Source: Pseudomonadota bacterium
GTDB lineage: Bacteria; Pseudomonadota; Gammaproteobacteria; Pseudomonadales; Pseudohongiellaceae
Reading direction: 5' to 3'
Length of the DNA: 64,000 nucleotides
Assembly: GCA_027592275.1 (NCBI GenBank)
Contig: JAQCKF010000012.1
Span: 38,321-102,320 of the forward strand
Every line of letters starts with the position of its first letter. The stretch's first letter is position 1. Under the pieces are notes generated by a model that did no database searches, was not told the origin of the DNA, and worked only from the letters and a program-made list of their open reading frames with translations. Shown here one piece after another: positions 44,984 to 53,812 of the stretch. A program made the position numbers and the translations under genes.

Positions 44984-46603
44984 TTACGTCATCACTCGAT
45001 CAGGATTACCAAAATAGATACTAAAGCTGCTCTTGCCCGAAGGGGTTCTGCCGTATATTAGTTGTGAATGATTAGCTTCGCACAGTTCTTTTGATATATA
45101 AAGGCCTAGGCCGGTGCCGCTGGATTCTGTGGTGTGAAAGGGTTCAAATAGACGGCTCTCTTCGTCTTCATTGATACCCGGGCCTTCATCTACTATGTGA
45201 AGAAAAGGTAGCTCGTCGCCATCTTTACTCTCAATCCCAGCCTGAACCAATAGAGTGGCGCTGCCGGTTTTCTTGTGACTATAGCGTAGACCGTTGTCGA
45301 AGAGATTGTTCAGTACCTGTTCTAGTTGCCCCTTGATCACTTTTATTTTTGCGTTAGGACTGATAATTTGGAGCTTTATTTCATCACATAACTCATGTGT
45401 GGATTTATAGTTCTCAATAAAGTCGGAAAGCCATGAGTCGAGATCAATGAGGTCGGCCGTGGTGTCGTCGTGTCGAGACGCATCTAGCACGTCCTCGATG
45501 ATTAGGTTAACCCTATTGCAATGCTCGAGAATTATTTCAATCATTCTTTTGTCATGGTCAGTGACAGTTACTGACTCACTCAGCAGTTGGCTTGCATGAC
45601 TAATGGCACCTAGAGGGTTGCGCACTTCATGGGCGATGCTGGCGGTTAGCCTGCCTAGGGATGCAAATTTCATCTGTCGTACGCGCTGCACTATTTGTCG
45701 GTTGTCTTCGAGGAAAACGAGCACATCTGAATCTGACTCAGGGTTCAAGAAAGCGAAATTTAGTTGCACCTGGCGTCTGGAATTTGGAATAACAATGGGT
45801 TGTGGTTGGCGCTTCGAATTAATCTTCCAAAGTTCTAATTGTTCACAAAGCGCGGAGGGAAGTTTGTATGGGTGTTGTTCCCCTTCTTTATCCGCTGCCA
45901 GGATCGGCTGTAGAATGCTGCGAGCAGCACTGTTCATGCTCACGATCTGGTGCTCAGCATTCACCACTACGACTCCAGTTCGCATACGCTGAATAATTAC
46001 GTTGTTTAGCTTTTCGAGGTCGATGATGTCGCTAGCTTGTTTGTCAGCGAGAACGGCGGCCTTGTAAATTCTATTTGTCAGCGTCTGGATGTAAAGTGAG
46101 GTCGCGAATAATATCGCGCCGAGAATTCCTGTCTGTACAAATTGATTCGCTGAACTGTCCACGGAGAGAGCAAGATACAGCTCGCTGTAGATCAACGAAA
46201 GAGCAGCCACGGCAGCAAGGAACGTACTTATCCTGCCGCGAATCAGAATGCTGCCTGAAGCAACTGTAACAATTAGCAGCAATCCTAGCCCGCTTATCAT
46301 GCCTCCACTGCTGTAGGTGAGGAGGGTGATGGTAAAAACATCAATTATTAAACTGCCAGTAAGGATATGCGAATTCTTAAAAATACGCGTGCCAATCGGT
46401 ATGAAGAAGGAAATGGATGCACCGAAAATCGCGTAGGCTATACAAGTTTGAATAAAAAGGGACGGATCGAGGGCGCCAAGAAGGGTCGAGCTCGGGCCAA
46501 GAGAGGAGACCAGCAATACCAGCGGCAGGACAGTGCGATAGATATTGTAAACGACAGAGACGTTGTGTATCTGGCCTGGATATTGTGCGGTTCTTTCGTT
46601 CAT
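44984..46603 (-). CDS. pilS: Sensor histidine kinase PilS
   Basis: Membrane kinase that senses pilin level and phosphorylates PilR. With the start I choose it is 539 residues: six membrane helices in the first 180, a PAS domain (about 200-310), H-box SIAHEVRNPLGAISHASQLL near 330, and ATP-binding DEGPGI and GTGLGLYIS. The ATG at 46603 has GGAAACT upstream; an ATG at 46636 lies inside the likely -10 element and lacks a ribosome site. Transcribed with pilR. Confidence 0.93.
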   Translation of the reverse strand: MNERTAQYPGQIHNVSVVYNIYRTVLPLVLLVSSLGPSSTLLGALDPSLFIQTCIAYAIFGASISFFIPIGTRIFKNSHILTGSLIIDVFTITLLTYSSGGMISGLGLLLIVTVASGSILIRGRISTFLAAVAALSLIYSELYLALSVDSSANQFVQTGILGAILFATSLYIQTLTNRIYKAAVLADKQASDIIDLEKLNNVIIQRMRTGVVVVNAEHQIVSMNSAARSILQPILAADKEGEQHPYKLPSALCEQLELWKINSKRQPQPIVIPNSRRQVQLNFAFLNPESDSDVLVFLEDNRQIVQRVRQMKFASLGRLTASIAHEVRNPLGAISHASQLLSESVTVTDHDKRMIEIILEHCNRVNLIIEDVLDASRHDDTTADLIDLDSWLSDFIENYKSTHELCDEIKLQIISPNAKIKVIKGQLEQVLNNLFDNGLRYSHKKTGSATLLVQAGIESKDGDELPFLHIVDEGPGINEDEESRLFEPFHTTESSGTGLGLYISKELCEANHSQLIYGRTPSGKSSFSIYFGNPDRVMT

Positions 46604-46634
46604 AGTTTCCGTTATAATTGGAACCTTAGCGGGC

Positions 46635-46671
46635 ATTATACCAATAAGTACAATCAGTAAAGCTTATTGGT
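46635..46671 (-). promoter_or_regulatory. Candidate pilS promoter overlapped by an inverted repeat
   Basis: On the minus strand TATAAT (46635-46640) has a weak CTTTAC-type -35 about 16 bases upstream. A perfect 9-bp inverted repeat, ACCAATAAG (46640-46648) and CTTATTGGT (46663-46671), spans the region between -10 and -35. It looks like an operator in the pilS/nadE divergent gap. Confidence 0.45.
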
Positions 46672-46728
46672 TGCAATTTTAATCGATTGTCTGAGTTTGG
46701 ATTTTAGGATAACAGCGAAGAGATAGAT

Positions 46729-48384
46729 ATGGGGCAGAAAATTAACGTCGTAATGGCACAACTGAATTTTTTAGTCGGAGATATTGACTTCAATGCCTCT
46801 CTGATTATTGAGAAGGCGAAAGAGGCGATTCAGGAAAATTCGGCAGATATTATTGTCTACCCAGAGCTAGCACTAACCGGCTACCCTCCCGAGGATCTTC
46901 TTTTTCGCCCGAGTCTATCTGTGCGTATAGAGAAAGCCCTACAACGAATTCGGGACGAGAATTTAGCTGCTCATCTTGTAATTGGTTATCCAGAAAGAAT
47001 GGGCGAAAAGCTGTTCAACTCCCTAGCGATTATCAAAGATGGAAAGCAAGTTGCGAACTATCGCAAACAGCATCTCCCAAACTATCAAGTATTCGATGAG
47101 CAGAGATATTTTACTAGCGGTACTGATGCCTGCCTGGTCAAAATAGCCGGCCAAAAAGTTGCCTTTACGATTTGCGAGGACATGTGGGAACCCGAACCCG
47201 TCATGCAAGCTCGAGCCGCAGGCGCGCAATTGATGATCAACATCAATGCGTCTCCCTATCACGTAAATAAATTGAGTGAGCGACAGACGCTGCTGCGTAA
47301 AAGAAGCATTGAGGGTGGGTTCCCGATAATTTATGTGAACATGGTAGGCGGGCAGGACGAGCTAGTATTCGATGGTGGTTCGATGGTCGTTACAGCGCTT
47401 GGAGAATGCCATGCTCTAGCGCCAAGCTATGTGGAGGCTCTGGTGCCTGTTCTCGTTCAGGTAGGCCGGAGCCCTGACAGTCCCTGCGAAATTCCCCTGC
47501 AACAGATAGCACCCCCATTGTCTTTGGAAGCGCAGGTGTATCAAAGTCTAGTGCTAGGTGTACGAGACTACGCGAGCAAGAATAAATTTAAAGGTGTTGT
47601 CTTAGGGTTGTCTGGTGGCATCGATTCTGCACTTACTCTCGCTATTGCTGTGGATGCACTCGGTAGCGATTATGTTCAGGCAGTGATGATGCCATTTACC
47701 TACACCTCTGAGTTGAGTCTCGATGCGGCTGCGCAGCAGGCAAATAAGCTGGGTGTTGATTATCAAAAGATACCTATTGAGGGAATCTATTCTTCTTTTA
47801 TGCAGTCCCTTGAGGCGCAGTTTGAGAATACCGAGACAGACGTTAGCGAGCAGAATCTGCAGGCAAGATGCCGAGGTGTTCTTTTGATGGCCATCTCGAA
47901 TAAAAAGGGCTTGTTGGTTCTCACCACTGGTAACAAGAGTGAGATAGCAGTCGGTTATTCGACACTGTATGGCGACATGGCAGGTGGGTTCGATGCCCTA
48001 AAAGACGTGTCGAAGACTTTAGTCTATCGCTTGGCTCACTATCGCAATACTGAATACTCTGCTGTAGCAGAAGAGGTCATCCCGCAGAAAGTGATAGATC
48101 GCCCGCCCTCGGCTGAACTCGCGCCAGATCAAGTTGATCAAGACAGCCTGCCTCCCTATGACGTGTTGGATAGCATCTTAGAGTTGTACGTGGAGAATGA
48201 TCACAGTGCCGACTCTATCATTGAGCAAGGATTCGACGAGCAGGTAGTGCGGCGTGTGCTGCGGCTTGTAGATTTAAATGAGTACAAACGGCGGCAAAGT
48301 CCTATAGGGGTTCGACTAACGCAGCGCGGATTTGGTCGTGACCGACGTTATCCGATCACGAATGCCTGGCCTATTGGTGAGTAA
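46729..48384 (+). CDS. nadE: Glutamine-dependent NAD+ synthetase
   Basis: Amidates deamido-NAD using glutamine, the last step of NAD synthesis. 551 residues in two domains: an N-terminal nitrilase-type glutaminase (about 1-265; catalytic Glu in VYPELALTGYPPEDLL, Lys in YRKQHLPNY, Cys in TICEDMW) and a C-terminal synthetase (about 280-551) with PP-loop VLGLSGGIDSALTLAIA near 291 and the end QRGFGRDRRYPITNAW. Having both domains means it uses glutamine directly. Single gene, divergent from pilS. Confidence 0.95.
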   Translation: MGQKINVVMAQLNFLVGDIDFNASLIIEKAKEAIQENSADIIVYPELALTGYPPEDLLFRPSLSVRIEKALQRIRDENLAAHLVIGYPERMGEKLFNSLAIIKDGKQVANYRKQHLPNYQVFDEQRYFTSGTDACLVKIAGQKVAFTICEDMWEPEPVMQARAAGAQLMININASPYHVNKLSERQTLLRKRSIEGGFPIIYVNMVGGQDELVFDGGSMVVTALGECHALAPSYVEALVPVLVQVGRSPDSPCEIPLQQIAPPLSLEAQVYQSLVLGVRDYASKNKFKGVVLGLSGGIDSALTLAIAVDALGSDYVQAVMMPFTYTSELSLDAAAQQANKLGVDYQKIPIEGIYSSFMQSLEAQFENTETDVSEQNLQARCRGVLLMAISNKKGLLVLTTGNKSEIAVGYSTLYGDMAGGFDALKDVSKTLVYRLAHYRNTEYSAVAEEVIPQKVIDRPPSAELAPDQVDQDSLPPYDVLDSILELYVENDHSADSIIEQGFDEQVVRRVLRLVDLNEYKRRQSPIGVRLTQRGFGRDRRYPITNAWPIGE

Positions 48385-48412
48385 TTTCGGCCTATCTCTT
48401 TAGGCTGAAACG

Positions 48413-49018
48413 CTACCTAGGTGGAGGAGGCGGTGGTCTAGTCGCGTTGGGTCGTTGCAGTGTTTGCGGGCGCACCTGCGGCGTTTGATTTCTGTTCTGC
48501 CGTAGTACATCTTGATTCTGGCGAATCACATCACGAATGCGTTGTTGATCCTGCGCGCTACGCGTCGCTTCGTCCTGATTGGCTCGGCTGTTCGACTGCC
48601 GCAGAAGTTGCTGCTCAAATTGCTTTCTTAGCCTGCTGCGCTGAGCCTGGGACATATTCTGGTAGCGTCGTTGCACATTCCTTAAGCGTCGCTGATCAGG
48701 CCTGCTAAGGCCGTTGAAGCGCTGAAATCGTTGATTGATTACTTGTTGCTCCTGCTGCGACAGACTCTGAAATCGCTGTTGCTGATCTCTGGCTTGCGAA
48801 CGTTCTGTTGGTTGCATCAGCTGAAAGCGATTCGCTCCTCTGCGCAGGCGCTGCTGCCTCTCAGCGCTGAGATTCTCCCACTGTGGCTCGAGTTGTTGCA
48901 GTATTTGCCTTTCTTCGAGCGACAAATCTGCCCAAGGAGCTTTTTCTTGAGCTAAGCTAATCTGCGCGAAAAATATCACGATGTAGAGTAGCTTGTTTAT
49001 GTTCGTTCTCTTAGTCAT
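48413..49018 (-). CDS. DUF3106 exported Gln/Arg-rich protein
   Basis: 201 residues. A signal peptide (ending FFAQISLAQE) then a DUF3106 pattern: APWADLSLEERQILQQLEPQWENL and repeated RLR/QRF segments built of short basic helices, ending in a low-complexity Gln/Asn/Arg/Pro tail (RPPPPPPR). Strongly basic. DUF3106 proteins commonly follow an ECF sigma factor and a DUF3619-type protein, as here. Its start overlaps the previous gene's stop by 4 bp. Function unknown; a structural or nucleic-acid-binding role is only a guess from charge. Confidence 0.85.
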   Translation of the reverse strand: MTKRTNINKLLYIVIFFAQISLAQEKAPWADLSLEERQILQQLEPQWENLSAERQQRLRRGANRFQLMQPTERSQARDQQQRFQSLSQQEQQVINQRFQRFNGLSRPDQRRLRNVQRRYQNMSQAQRSRLRKQFEQQLLRQSNSRANQDEATRSAQDQQRIRDVIRQNQDVLRQNRNQTPQVRPQTLQRPNATRPPPPPPR

Positions 49019-49377
49019 TGGATGTCGTTTGTAGCATCATCTGTGTTTAATGAATCATTGGATGAATTGTCATCTGAATTGGCTTCGATCGATGCATCTA
49101 GCAATTCAGTAAATCCTTCAGTTAATAAGCTGTCGGGGTCTATCCATTCACCGGCATCTGTTTCAAATTGTCCTAAAAATTCTAAAAATTCTAGATCGGG
49201 TACATCCTCGATCTGTTCGTTCTCTGCAGCGTGCGTGTTCGATAGTGCTCCGGTTACGCAGGCGAATAATAGAACTCGCCCAGAATAAATTTGCAGCGTA
49301 CGCCTTAGCAGAAAACGAAACTCACAACGTGAGAGATTCGTTTTCTGCGAGCCACAAATAAAATTCCAAATTTTCAT
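49015..49377 (-). CDS. Small exported acidic protein in the ECF sigma operon
   Basis: With the ATG at 49377 it is 120 residues: a long basic N-region, signal peptide (RVLLFACVTGALSNTHAAE) and a mature acidic part of about 70 residues starting NEQIEDVPDLEFLEFLGQFE, ending in a Asp/Asn/Ser tail. Its 5' 56 bp overlap the upstream anti-sigma-like gene; a start nearer 49330 with a rare codon cannot be excluded. The EFLEFLGQFE-type segment recurs in small proteins between DUF3619 and DUF3106 genes. No motif; it is acidic where its neighbour is basic. Confidence 0.65.
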   Translation of the reverse strand: MKIWNFICGSQKTNLSRCEFRFLLRRTLQIYSGRVLLFACVTGALSNTHAAENEQIEDVPDLEFLEFLGQFETDAGEWIDPDSLLTEGFTELLDASIEANSDDNSSNDSLNTDDATNDIQ

Positions 49378-49864
49378 AGAGCTCAATGTCGTCGGCTGTA
49401 GCAACAAGGCCAATCTCTTCTTCCAGTGTCAGAGTGCCTGCAGGTCTGGAATTTATATAAAAAATCGATATCGCAGTTACCATCACACAAGCTGTAGCAA
49501 GCATACCCGCTGACGCCGACAAATTGAATGAATGGGATTGAGTTTTAATCCAAGCGCTGAGTGAAAAGCGACTGGTTGCTGTCGTTTTCTCTTGTAGCAG
49601 TTCGAACCTGGCGACCGCGCTGTGGCGTATCTGATCGAGTCGCGCTTCAATATCTGGCGATAGGGTGCTGTTGTCATCCAACTCCCTGCTGACAGCCTGG
49701 GCTAAGCCCTCGGCATCTTGCGGGACTAGTTGTGCATTTTGCAGCAGCGCTGTTTGCCTGCACTCAAGCAGAGATTGCTCAATGGCTTGAGGCAGATGCG
49801 AAATGCTGACATCTAAATGCCTGCAAATCTCTTGTACTAAAACCCCTTCATCTAATTTGTTCAT
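49322..49864 (-). CDS. DUF3619-like, putative anti-sigma / membrane partner
   Basis: 180 residues with one membrane segment (about residues 122-142) after a cytoplasmic region and an acidic periplasmic tail ([21 protein letters not shown]). The N-terminal [19 protein letters not shown] and variable centre resemble DUF3619 proteins that sit behind sigma-70-like genes and are thought to regulate them. The ATG at 49864 overlaps the sigma stop codon (ATGA). If the sigma gene is dead, this protein has lost its partner. The anti-sigma role is inference from position and topology. Confidence 0.7.
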   Translation of the reverse strand: MNKLDEGVLVQEICRHLDVSISHLPQAIEQSLLECRQTALLQNAQLVPQDAEGLAQAVSRELDDNSTLSPDIEARLDQIRHSAVARFELLQEKTTATSRFSLSAWIKTQSHSFNLSASAGMLATACVMVTAISIFYINSRPAGTLTLEEEIGLVATADDIELYENLEFYLWLAENESLTL

Positions 49865-50427
49865 GGCCAATGCTCACCTAGTTGAGCTCGAAGACTGTGA
49901 ATAGCCCGCGAATAATGGGTCTTAACGCTACCCTCTGCGCATTCCATGGCTGTTGCCGTCTGTCTTACGTTTAGTCCCTCCCATGCGCGCAGCAGGAAAG
50001 CCTGTTGCTGACGCGCCGGCAGCCCCTCTAAAGCAATCTGTAGTTTGTCCATGCCCTCATTGGTGACAACCTATTCATCAGGCGAGCGGCCGTAGGGATC
50101 CGGAGCGGTTTGAATTGGGTCCTCTCCCTCTTCATCTGTATTGCTTAGCCAACTTCTGTGTCTATTTCTGACCGCGTTGCGTCGATACCAATCGTTGATA
50201 CGGCTGTTCAGGATGCGATAGAAAAGGGGAGCCCATTCCTGCTCGCTGCGCTGTGAATACTTTTCTACAAGCTTGAACATGGCGTCCTGCACTAAATCCA
50301 ACGCATCTTCCGAATTGCCCGTCGCGATCTGAGCAATGCGAAAGGCGCGTGATTGAACGCCTTCAAGGAACTTGTCCAGCAATACTGAGCTATTCAGAAT
50401 CAAATCTCCAGAGACGGCCATATTCAT
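49861..50427 (-). pseudogene. ECF-type sigma factor split by an in-frame TAG
   Basis: One frame of 189 codons encodes both sigma halves. Region 2 is in the first 118 codons (EDALDLVQDAMFKLVEKY, then WAPLFYRILNSRINDWYRR) and region 4 is at the end ([36 protein letters not shown]). A TAG at 50071-50073 interrupts the linker after RSPDE; the next codons stay in frame and read VVTNEG then an ATG at 50052. Either it is a recent nonsense mutant, it is read through, or two fragments are made. Region 4 could restart at 50052, but the GAGG before it is only 2-3 bases away. Confidence 0.85.
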
Positions 50428-50619
50428 AGATTTCTTACTTCGCTACATTTGCCGGCCTACTGCACTATATCGGCTAATCAATACTCAATATGACTCTTTC
50501 TCAGTAATACAAACGCGGCAGCGCAAGATCGGTTTACCCGAGAAAGGCGGAAAGTAGGAGATTTTTATAGTGGTACGGCCTCCGAAATAGGTCGGGCGGA
50601 GGCCGTCAAGCTGAGCAAC

Positions 50620-51603
50620 TTAGTCGAAGATGCCAAAAGTCAGGATACTAAACCATGAGCGACGCACTGGCGCAGAGCGCGTCTGTGTCTCGATAATCTG
50701 CTGGCTACCAGAATTTAGAGGTCTAGAAGTGGGGGCTAGCGGGGGTTCGACGCGGTTGTCGCCGATTAAGCCAAATGAGACTGTATAGAGCAGAGATGGA
50801 TTAGTAATCTCTGTACGGATGACAAATTCACCGTCATTGTCGATTGAGGCATGGTCTGGATAGTTTTCTCTAAGTAACGTAAGCGAGGTGTCGGCAAGAT
50901 CGTTCAGACCCAACCTTAGATAGCACTCCACCATGATAGCCACACCATCAGCTACCGCGGGGGTGCCCTGGAAATTCTCGACCACATACTGGCCCCGTCT
51001 TTGCGCTGCCACATAGGCTCTGCGATCAAGGTAGTAGTTGGCTACGTGAATTTCATAGGCGGCGAGATTGTTGCGTAGGAAAACCATGCGCGCCCTAGCA
51101 TCGGCGGAATAAGGGCTGTCAGGGTAAAGCGCGAGTAGCTGTGAGAAGTCTGAAAACGATTCGCTCGCCCGACCCGGGTCTCGCTTAGTCGGGTCGATGG
51201 GTACGAAGCGATTGATCAACCCGCGATCATCGGTGAATGAGGATAACCCCTTCATATAATACGCATAGTCAATGTTCTCGTTATCCGGATGGAGACGTAT
51301 AAAGCGATCGGCTGCGGCTCTAGCAGCCTCGGAATCTGAGTTTCTATAATAGGCATAGACGATTTCGATCTGTGCTTGCGCTGCGAACCTGCCGAATGGG
51401 AAGCGCGACTCTAGCGCCTGATAAGTCGCGATTGAACCCTGAAAATTCTGAGAATTTAGTTGTTCTAACGCGCGGCGATAAAACTGTTCTTCGGTTGATA
51501 GTCCGGCGAACTCATCGGTTTCGTCACTATTGAACCAACCACAGGCCCCAAGAAGTAGGGATAGAGAGATAATTAGAGGTAATCTTAAAACTGAAGCGCG
51601 CAC
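50620..51603 (-). CDS. bamD: Outer-membrane assembly lipoprotein BamD
   Basis: Essential lipoprotein of the BAM complex that delivers outer-membrane proteins to BamA. 327 residues; lipobox LLGAC (Cys21), then five TPR-like repeats ([12 protein letters not shown], then [26 protein letters not shown] and so on). The E. coli protein is 245 residues; here about 80 extra residues follow the TPRs, ending [13 protein letters not shown] and a hydrophobic tail. Start is GTG at 51603 with AGGAATAACA upstream. A 12-bp tandem repeat lies immediately upstream in the leader. Confidence 0.93.
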   Translation of the reverse strand: MRASVLRLPLIISLSLLLGACGWFNSDETDEFAGLSTEEQFYRRALEQLNSQNFQGSIATYQALESRFPFGRFAAQAQIEIVYAYYRNSDSEAARAAADRFIRLHPDNENIDYAYYMKGLSSFTDDRGLINRFVPIDPTKRDPGRASESFSDFSQLLALYPDSPYSADARARMVFLRNNLAAYEIHVANYYLDRRAYVAAQRRGQYVVENFQGTPAVADGVAIMVECYLRLGLNDLADTSLTLLRENYPDHASIDNDGEFVIRTEITNPSLLYTVSFGLIGDNRVEPPLAPTSRPLNSGSQQIIETQTRSAPVRRSWFSILTFGIFD

Positions 51604-51613
51604 TGTTATTCCT

Positions 51614-51661
51614 GTTGTTAAGTCTGTTGTTAAGTCTGTTGTTAAGTCTGTTGTATGGTCT
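51614..51661. repeat. 12-bp tandem repeat in the bamD leader
   Basis: Three perfect copies of GTTGTTAAGTCT (51614-51649) and a fourth with 9 of 12 matches (to 51661), ending 10 bp before the bamD start codon. In the transcript the unit reads AGACTTAACAAC. Copy-number change by slippage would alter the leader or promoter spacing of an essential gene. Confidence 0.92.
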
Positions 51662-51772
51662 AGGGACTATGCTGTCACCAGAGCGCAAAAAACGCTATTT
51701 AACCACAGCACCGGCCGCAAACCCAACCTGCGCTATGCCAGTGTATCCGTGAACCCTACTCTTTAGTCGATA

Positions 51773-51800
51773 CTGAAAAAGTCATCCATGACTTTTTCAG
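51773..51800. promoter_or_regulatory. Perfect 13-bp inverted repeat between bamD and rluD
   Basis: CTGAAAAAGTCAT (51773-51785) and ATGACTTTTTCAG (51788-51800) with a 2-base centre. It lies between divergent genes, so it is not placed as a terminator; it may be an operator, or an A/T-rich hairpin in a transcript. The rest of the gap 51604-51943 holds no gene. Confidence 0.6.
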
Positions 51801-51943
51801 ACTGTCGTGCGCAAAAAGCCGGCGTATAGTGTCATTTCACTTAGCCTGGCACACTCGCATTGGCCTTAACGGGCAATGGTTGCACATCCGATGTGCAAAT
51901 TAGTTCTGCTGTGTACAGCGGCTTAATCAAGTATCATACCGCC

Positions 51944-52894
51944 ATGACAAGTCATATCTCACTTAAAGCAGAAGTTACCGAAGAGTTATCGGGCAATCGA
52001 TTAGACCAGATTGCAGCCAAATTGTTTCCTGAATATTCACGTGCGCGGCTTCAAAGCTGGATTCGAGAGGGAGCGTTGCTGGTCAATAGTAAGCAGCTGC
52101 GGCCTCGTGATCGGCTTGAACCGGGAGATTGCCTGGTGGTAGAGGCACAACTTGAGGCCGTAGAGTCCTGGATTGCTCAGGAGATGCCGCTAGATATTGT
52201 CTTCGAAGATGAGCACCTGCTGGTAATAAACAAGGCCACCGATGTAGTGGTGCATCCTGCAGCAGGGCATAGTCAGGGGACACTGCTGAATGGTCTATTG
52301 CATTACAATTCCACTCAGGAGGAATTGCCCCGCGCCGGCATTGTCCACCGCCTCGATAAAGACACCACCGGTCTTATGGTTGTTGCGAAGACTTTGATGG
52401 CCCATGCACATTTGGTAAATCAACTTCAAGAAAGGTCGGTAAGCAGAGAATACGAAGCCGTCGTGCAGGGAGTTTTAACTGGTGGGGGCCGCATCAATCG
52501 CGAGCTGGGCAGGCATCCTGTCAATCGAAAGAAGAGAGCGGTAGTGGAGTCGGGGCAGGAAGCCTTAACCCACTACCGGGTTATTGAAAGATTTCGTAGT
52601 CACACCCACGTGCAAGTAAATTTGGAAACCGGCCGGACACATCAGATTCGTGTTCACATGGCGCACCTTAATTACCCCCTAGTCGGTGATCAACTCTACG
52701 GGGGACGTTTTAAACTGCCTGTGGCTTGCTCTAAGGAGCTGAGTGATTGTTTGCGAGGGTTTAAGCGACAGGCCCTACATGCTAGGAAGCTAGAGCTGGA
52801 CCATCCCGTCAGCTGCGAGCGCATGAGTTGGAGTGCGAACACTCCTGCGGACATGGTGGAGCTAATTGAACAACTTCGCCGAGACGGTGCATGA
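51944..52894 (+). CDS. rluD: 23S rRNA pseudouridine synthase RluD
   Basis: Makes pseudouridines 1911, 1915 and 1917 in helix 69 of 23S rRNA; position 1915 is the base that RlmH, also in this window, then methylates. 316 residues from the ATG at 51944, which matches homologues; an earlier ATG at 51860 would add 28 residues with no family match. An S4 domain (about 18-75) precedes the catalytic domain with the Asp in HRLDKDTTGLMVVAK near 140 and RTHQIRVHMAH near 220. It overlaps pgeF by 4 bp. Confidence 0.95.
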   Translation: MTSHISLKAEVTEELSGNRLDQIAAKLFPEYSRARLQSWIREGALLVNSKQLRPRDRLEPGDCLVVEAQLEAVESWIAQEMPLDIVFEDEHLLVINKATDVVVHPAAGHSQGTLLNGLLHYNSTQEELPRAGIVHRLDKDTTGLMVVAKTLMAHAHLVNQLQERSVSREYEAVVQGVLTGGGRINRELGRHPVNRKKRAVVESGQEALTHYRVIERFRSHTHVQVNLETGRTHQIRVHMAHLNYPLVGDQLYGGRFKLPVACSKELSDCLRGFKRQALHARKLELDHPVSCERMSWSANTPADMVELIEQLRRDGA

Positions 52895-53652
52895 CCCCCA
52901 AGCAGGTAATCTTCGCCGACTGGGATGTCTCGGCCAGTATCGTCGCCTTCTCTACAAGTAGGCTCGGTGGGGTAAGCCAGCCACCCTTTGCCACGTTTAA
53001 TCTAGCTACTCATGTTGGCGATGATCCGCATCGCGTAGAGTCAAATCGGGCTTTATTGAAAGAGCAATTGCCGCAACAGCTAGAATGGCAGTGGCTAGAC
53101 CAAGTTCATGGCGACGATGTGGCGATGGTCAATAAGGCCGGTCCTACACTTACCGCCGATGCGATCCTGACTACACGTCCGAATCTAGTTTGTTGTGTAC
53201 AAACTGCAGATTGCCTCCCCCTCTTTGTAGCTGCTATAGACGGCACAGAAATCGCTGTAATTCATGCCGGCTGGAAAGGCTTAGCGTCAGGTGTCATTGA
53301 AAATACAATTTCACGCATGTCGAGCTCTGTCTCTAATCTAGCGGTTTGGTTCGGGCCTGCGATTGGTCCCTGTCATTTTGAAGTGGGAGGTCAGGTCAGG
53401 GATTGTTTCCTCGCTAGTGCAGGTTCGTCATCGCTAGTTCCCGCTATGGAGGTTTGTTTCCTCCCCAGCGAAAACCAAGGGAAATTCATGGCAGACTTAT
53501 ATGCGATTGCACGACTGAAATTGTCGGTCCTTGGGATCGATAAGATAAGTGGTGGTGACTACTGCACTCATTGCGATTCTGACAAATTCTTCTCCTATCG
53601 GCGCGACGGAGTCACCGGCCGAATGTTGCACGCCATCTATATTGAAGCTTAG
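52891..53652 (+). CDS. pgeF: Peptidoglycan editing factor PgeF (YfiH, laccase-domain protein)
   Basis: Cytoplasmic multicopper-oxidase-like fold protein. In E. coli the homologue limits misincorporation of L-Ser into peptidoglycan precursors and has been reported as a purine-nucleoside-related and polyphenol-oxidising enzyme. 253 residues. Metal-site motifs: QVHGDDV near 70, CVQTADCLPLF near 108, VIHAGWKGLA near 126 and GPAIGPCHFEVG near 156. Translationally coupled to rluD (4-bp overlap), the usual pairing. Confidence 0.93.
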   Translation: MTPKQVIFADWDVSASIVAFSTSRLGGVSQPPFATFNLATHVGDDPHRVESNRALLKEQLPQQLEWQWLDQVHGDDVAMVNKAGPTLTADAILTTRPNLVCCVQTADCLPLFVAAIDGTEIAVIHAGWKGLASGVIENTISRMSSSVSNLAVWFGPAIGPCHFEVGGQVRDCFLASAGSSSLVPAMEVCFLPSENQGKFMADLYAIARLKLSVLGIDKISGGDYCTHCDSDKFFSYRRDGVTGRMLHAIYIEA

Positions 53653-53725
53653 TTCCAATTCTTGTTTTTTGGCGCTGATTTTTCCCGCTCAGCTTTGATC
53701 TTGCTCAATAAAAACCCTTACCCTC

Positions 53726-53751
53726 ATTGCATTCCAGGCTAAAGACCCCAT
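53726..53751 (+). promoter_or_regulatory. Probable sigma-32 heat-shock promoter of clpB
   Basis: CCCCAT (53746-53751, followed by TA) is an exact sigma-32 -10 core. ATTGCA (53726-53731) stands 14 bases upstream as a weaker -35 (consensus CTTGAA). It is 62 bases before the clpB ATG, as expected for a heat-shock chaperone. Confidence 0.6.
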
Positions 53752-53780
53752 TATCTAGTTCATAGAATACTATTTAATAG

Positions 53781-53798
53781 AGTCCGCTATAGCGGACT
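53781..53798. promoter_or_regulatory. Perfect 18-bp palindrome in the clpB leader
   Basis: AGTCCGCTATAGCGGACT, 14 bases before the clpB start codon and downstream of the sigma-32 core. It could be an operator, or a hairpin near the ribosome site that melts with temperature. Confidence 0.75.
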
Positions 53799-53812
53799 AA
53801 TGTGGAATCGTT

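Noticed and set aside
48413..49018. Repeated RQQQR-like segments considered as a repeat-encoded array
   Set aside because: They are low-complexity codons inside a DUF3106 gene, not a DNA repeat with fixed unit.
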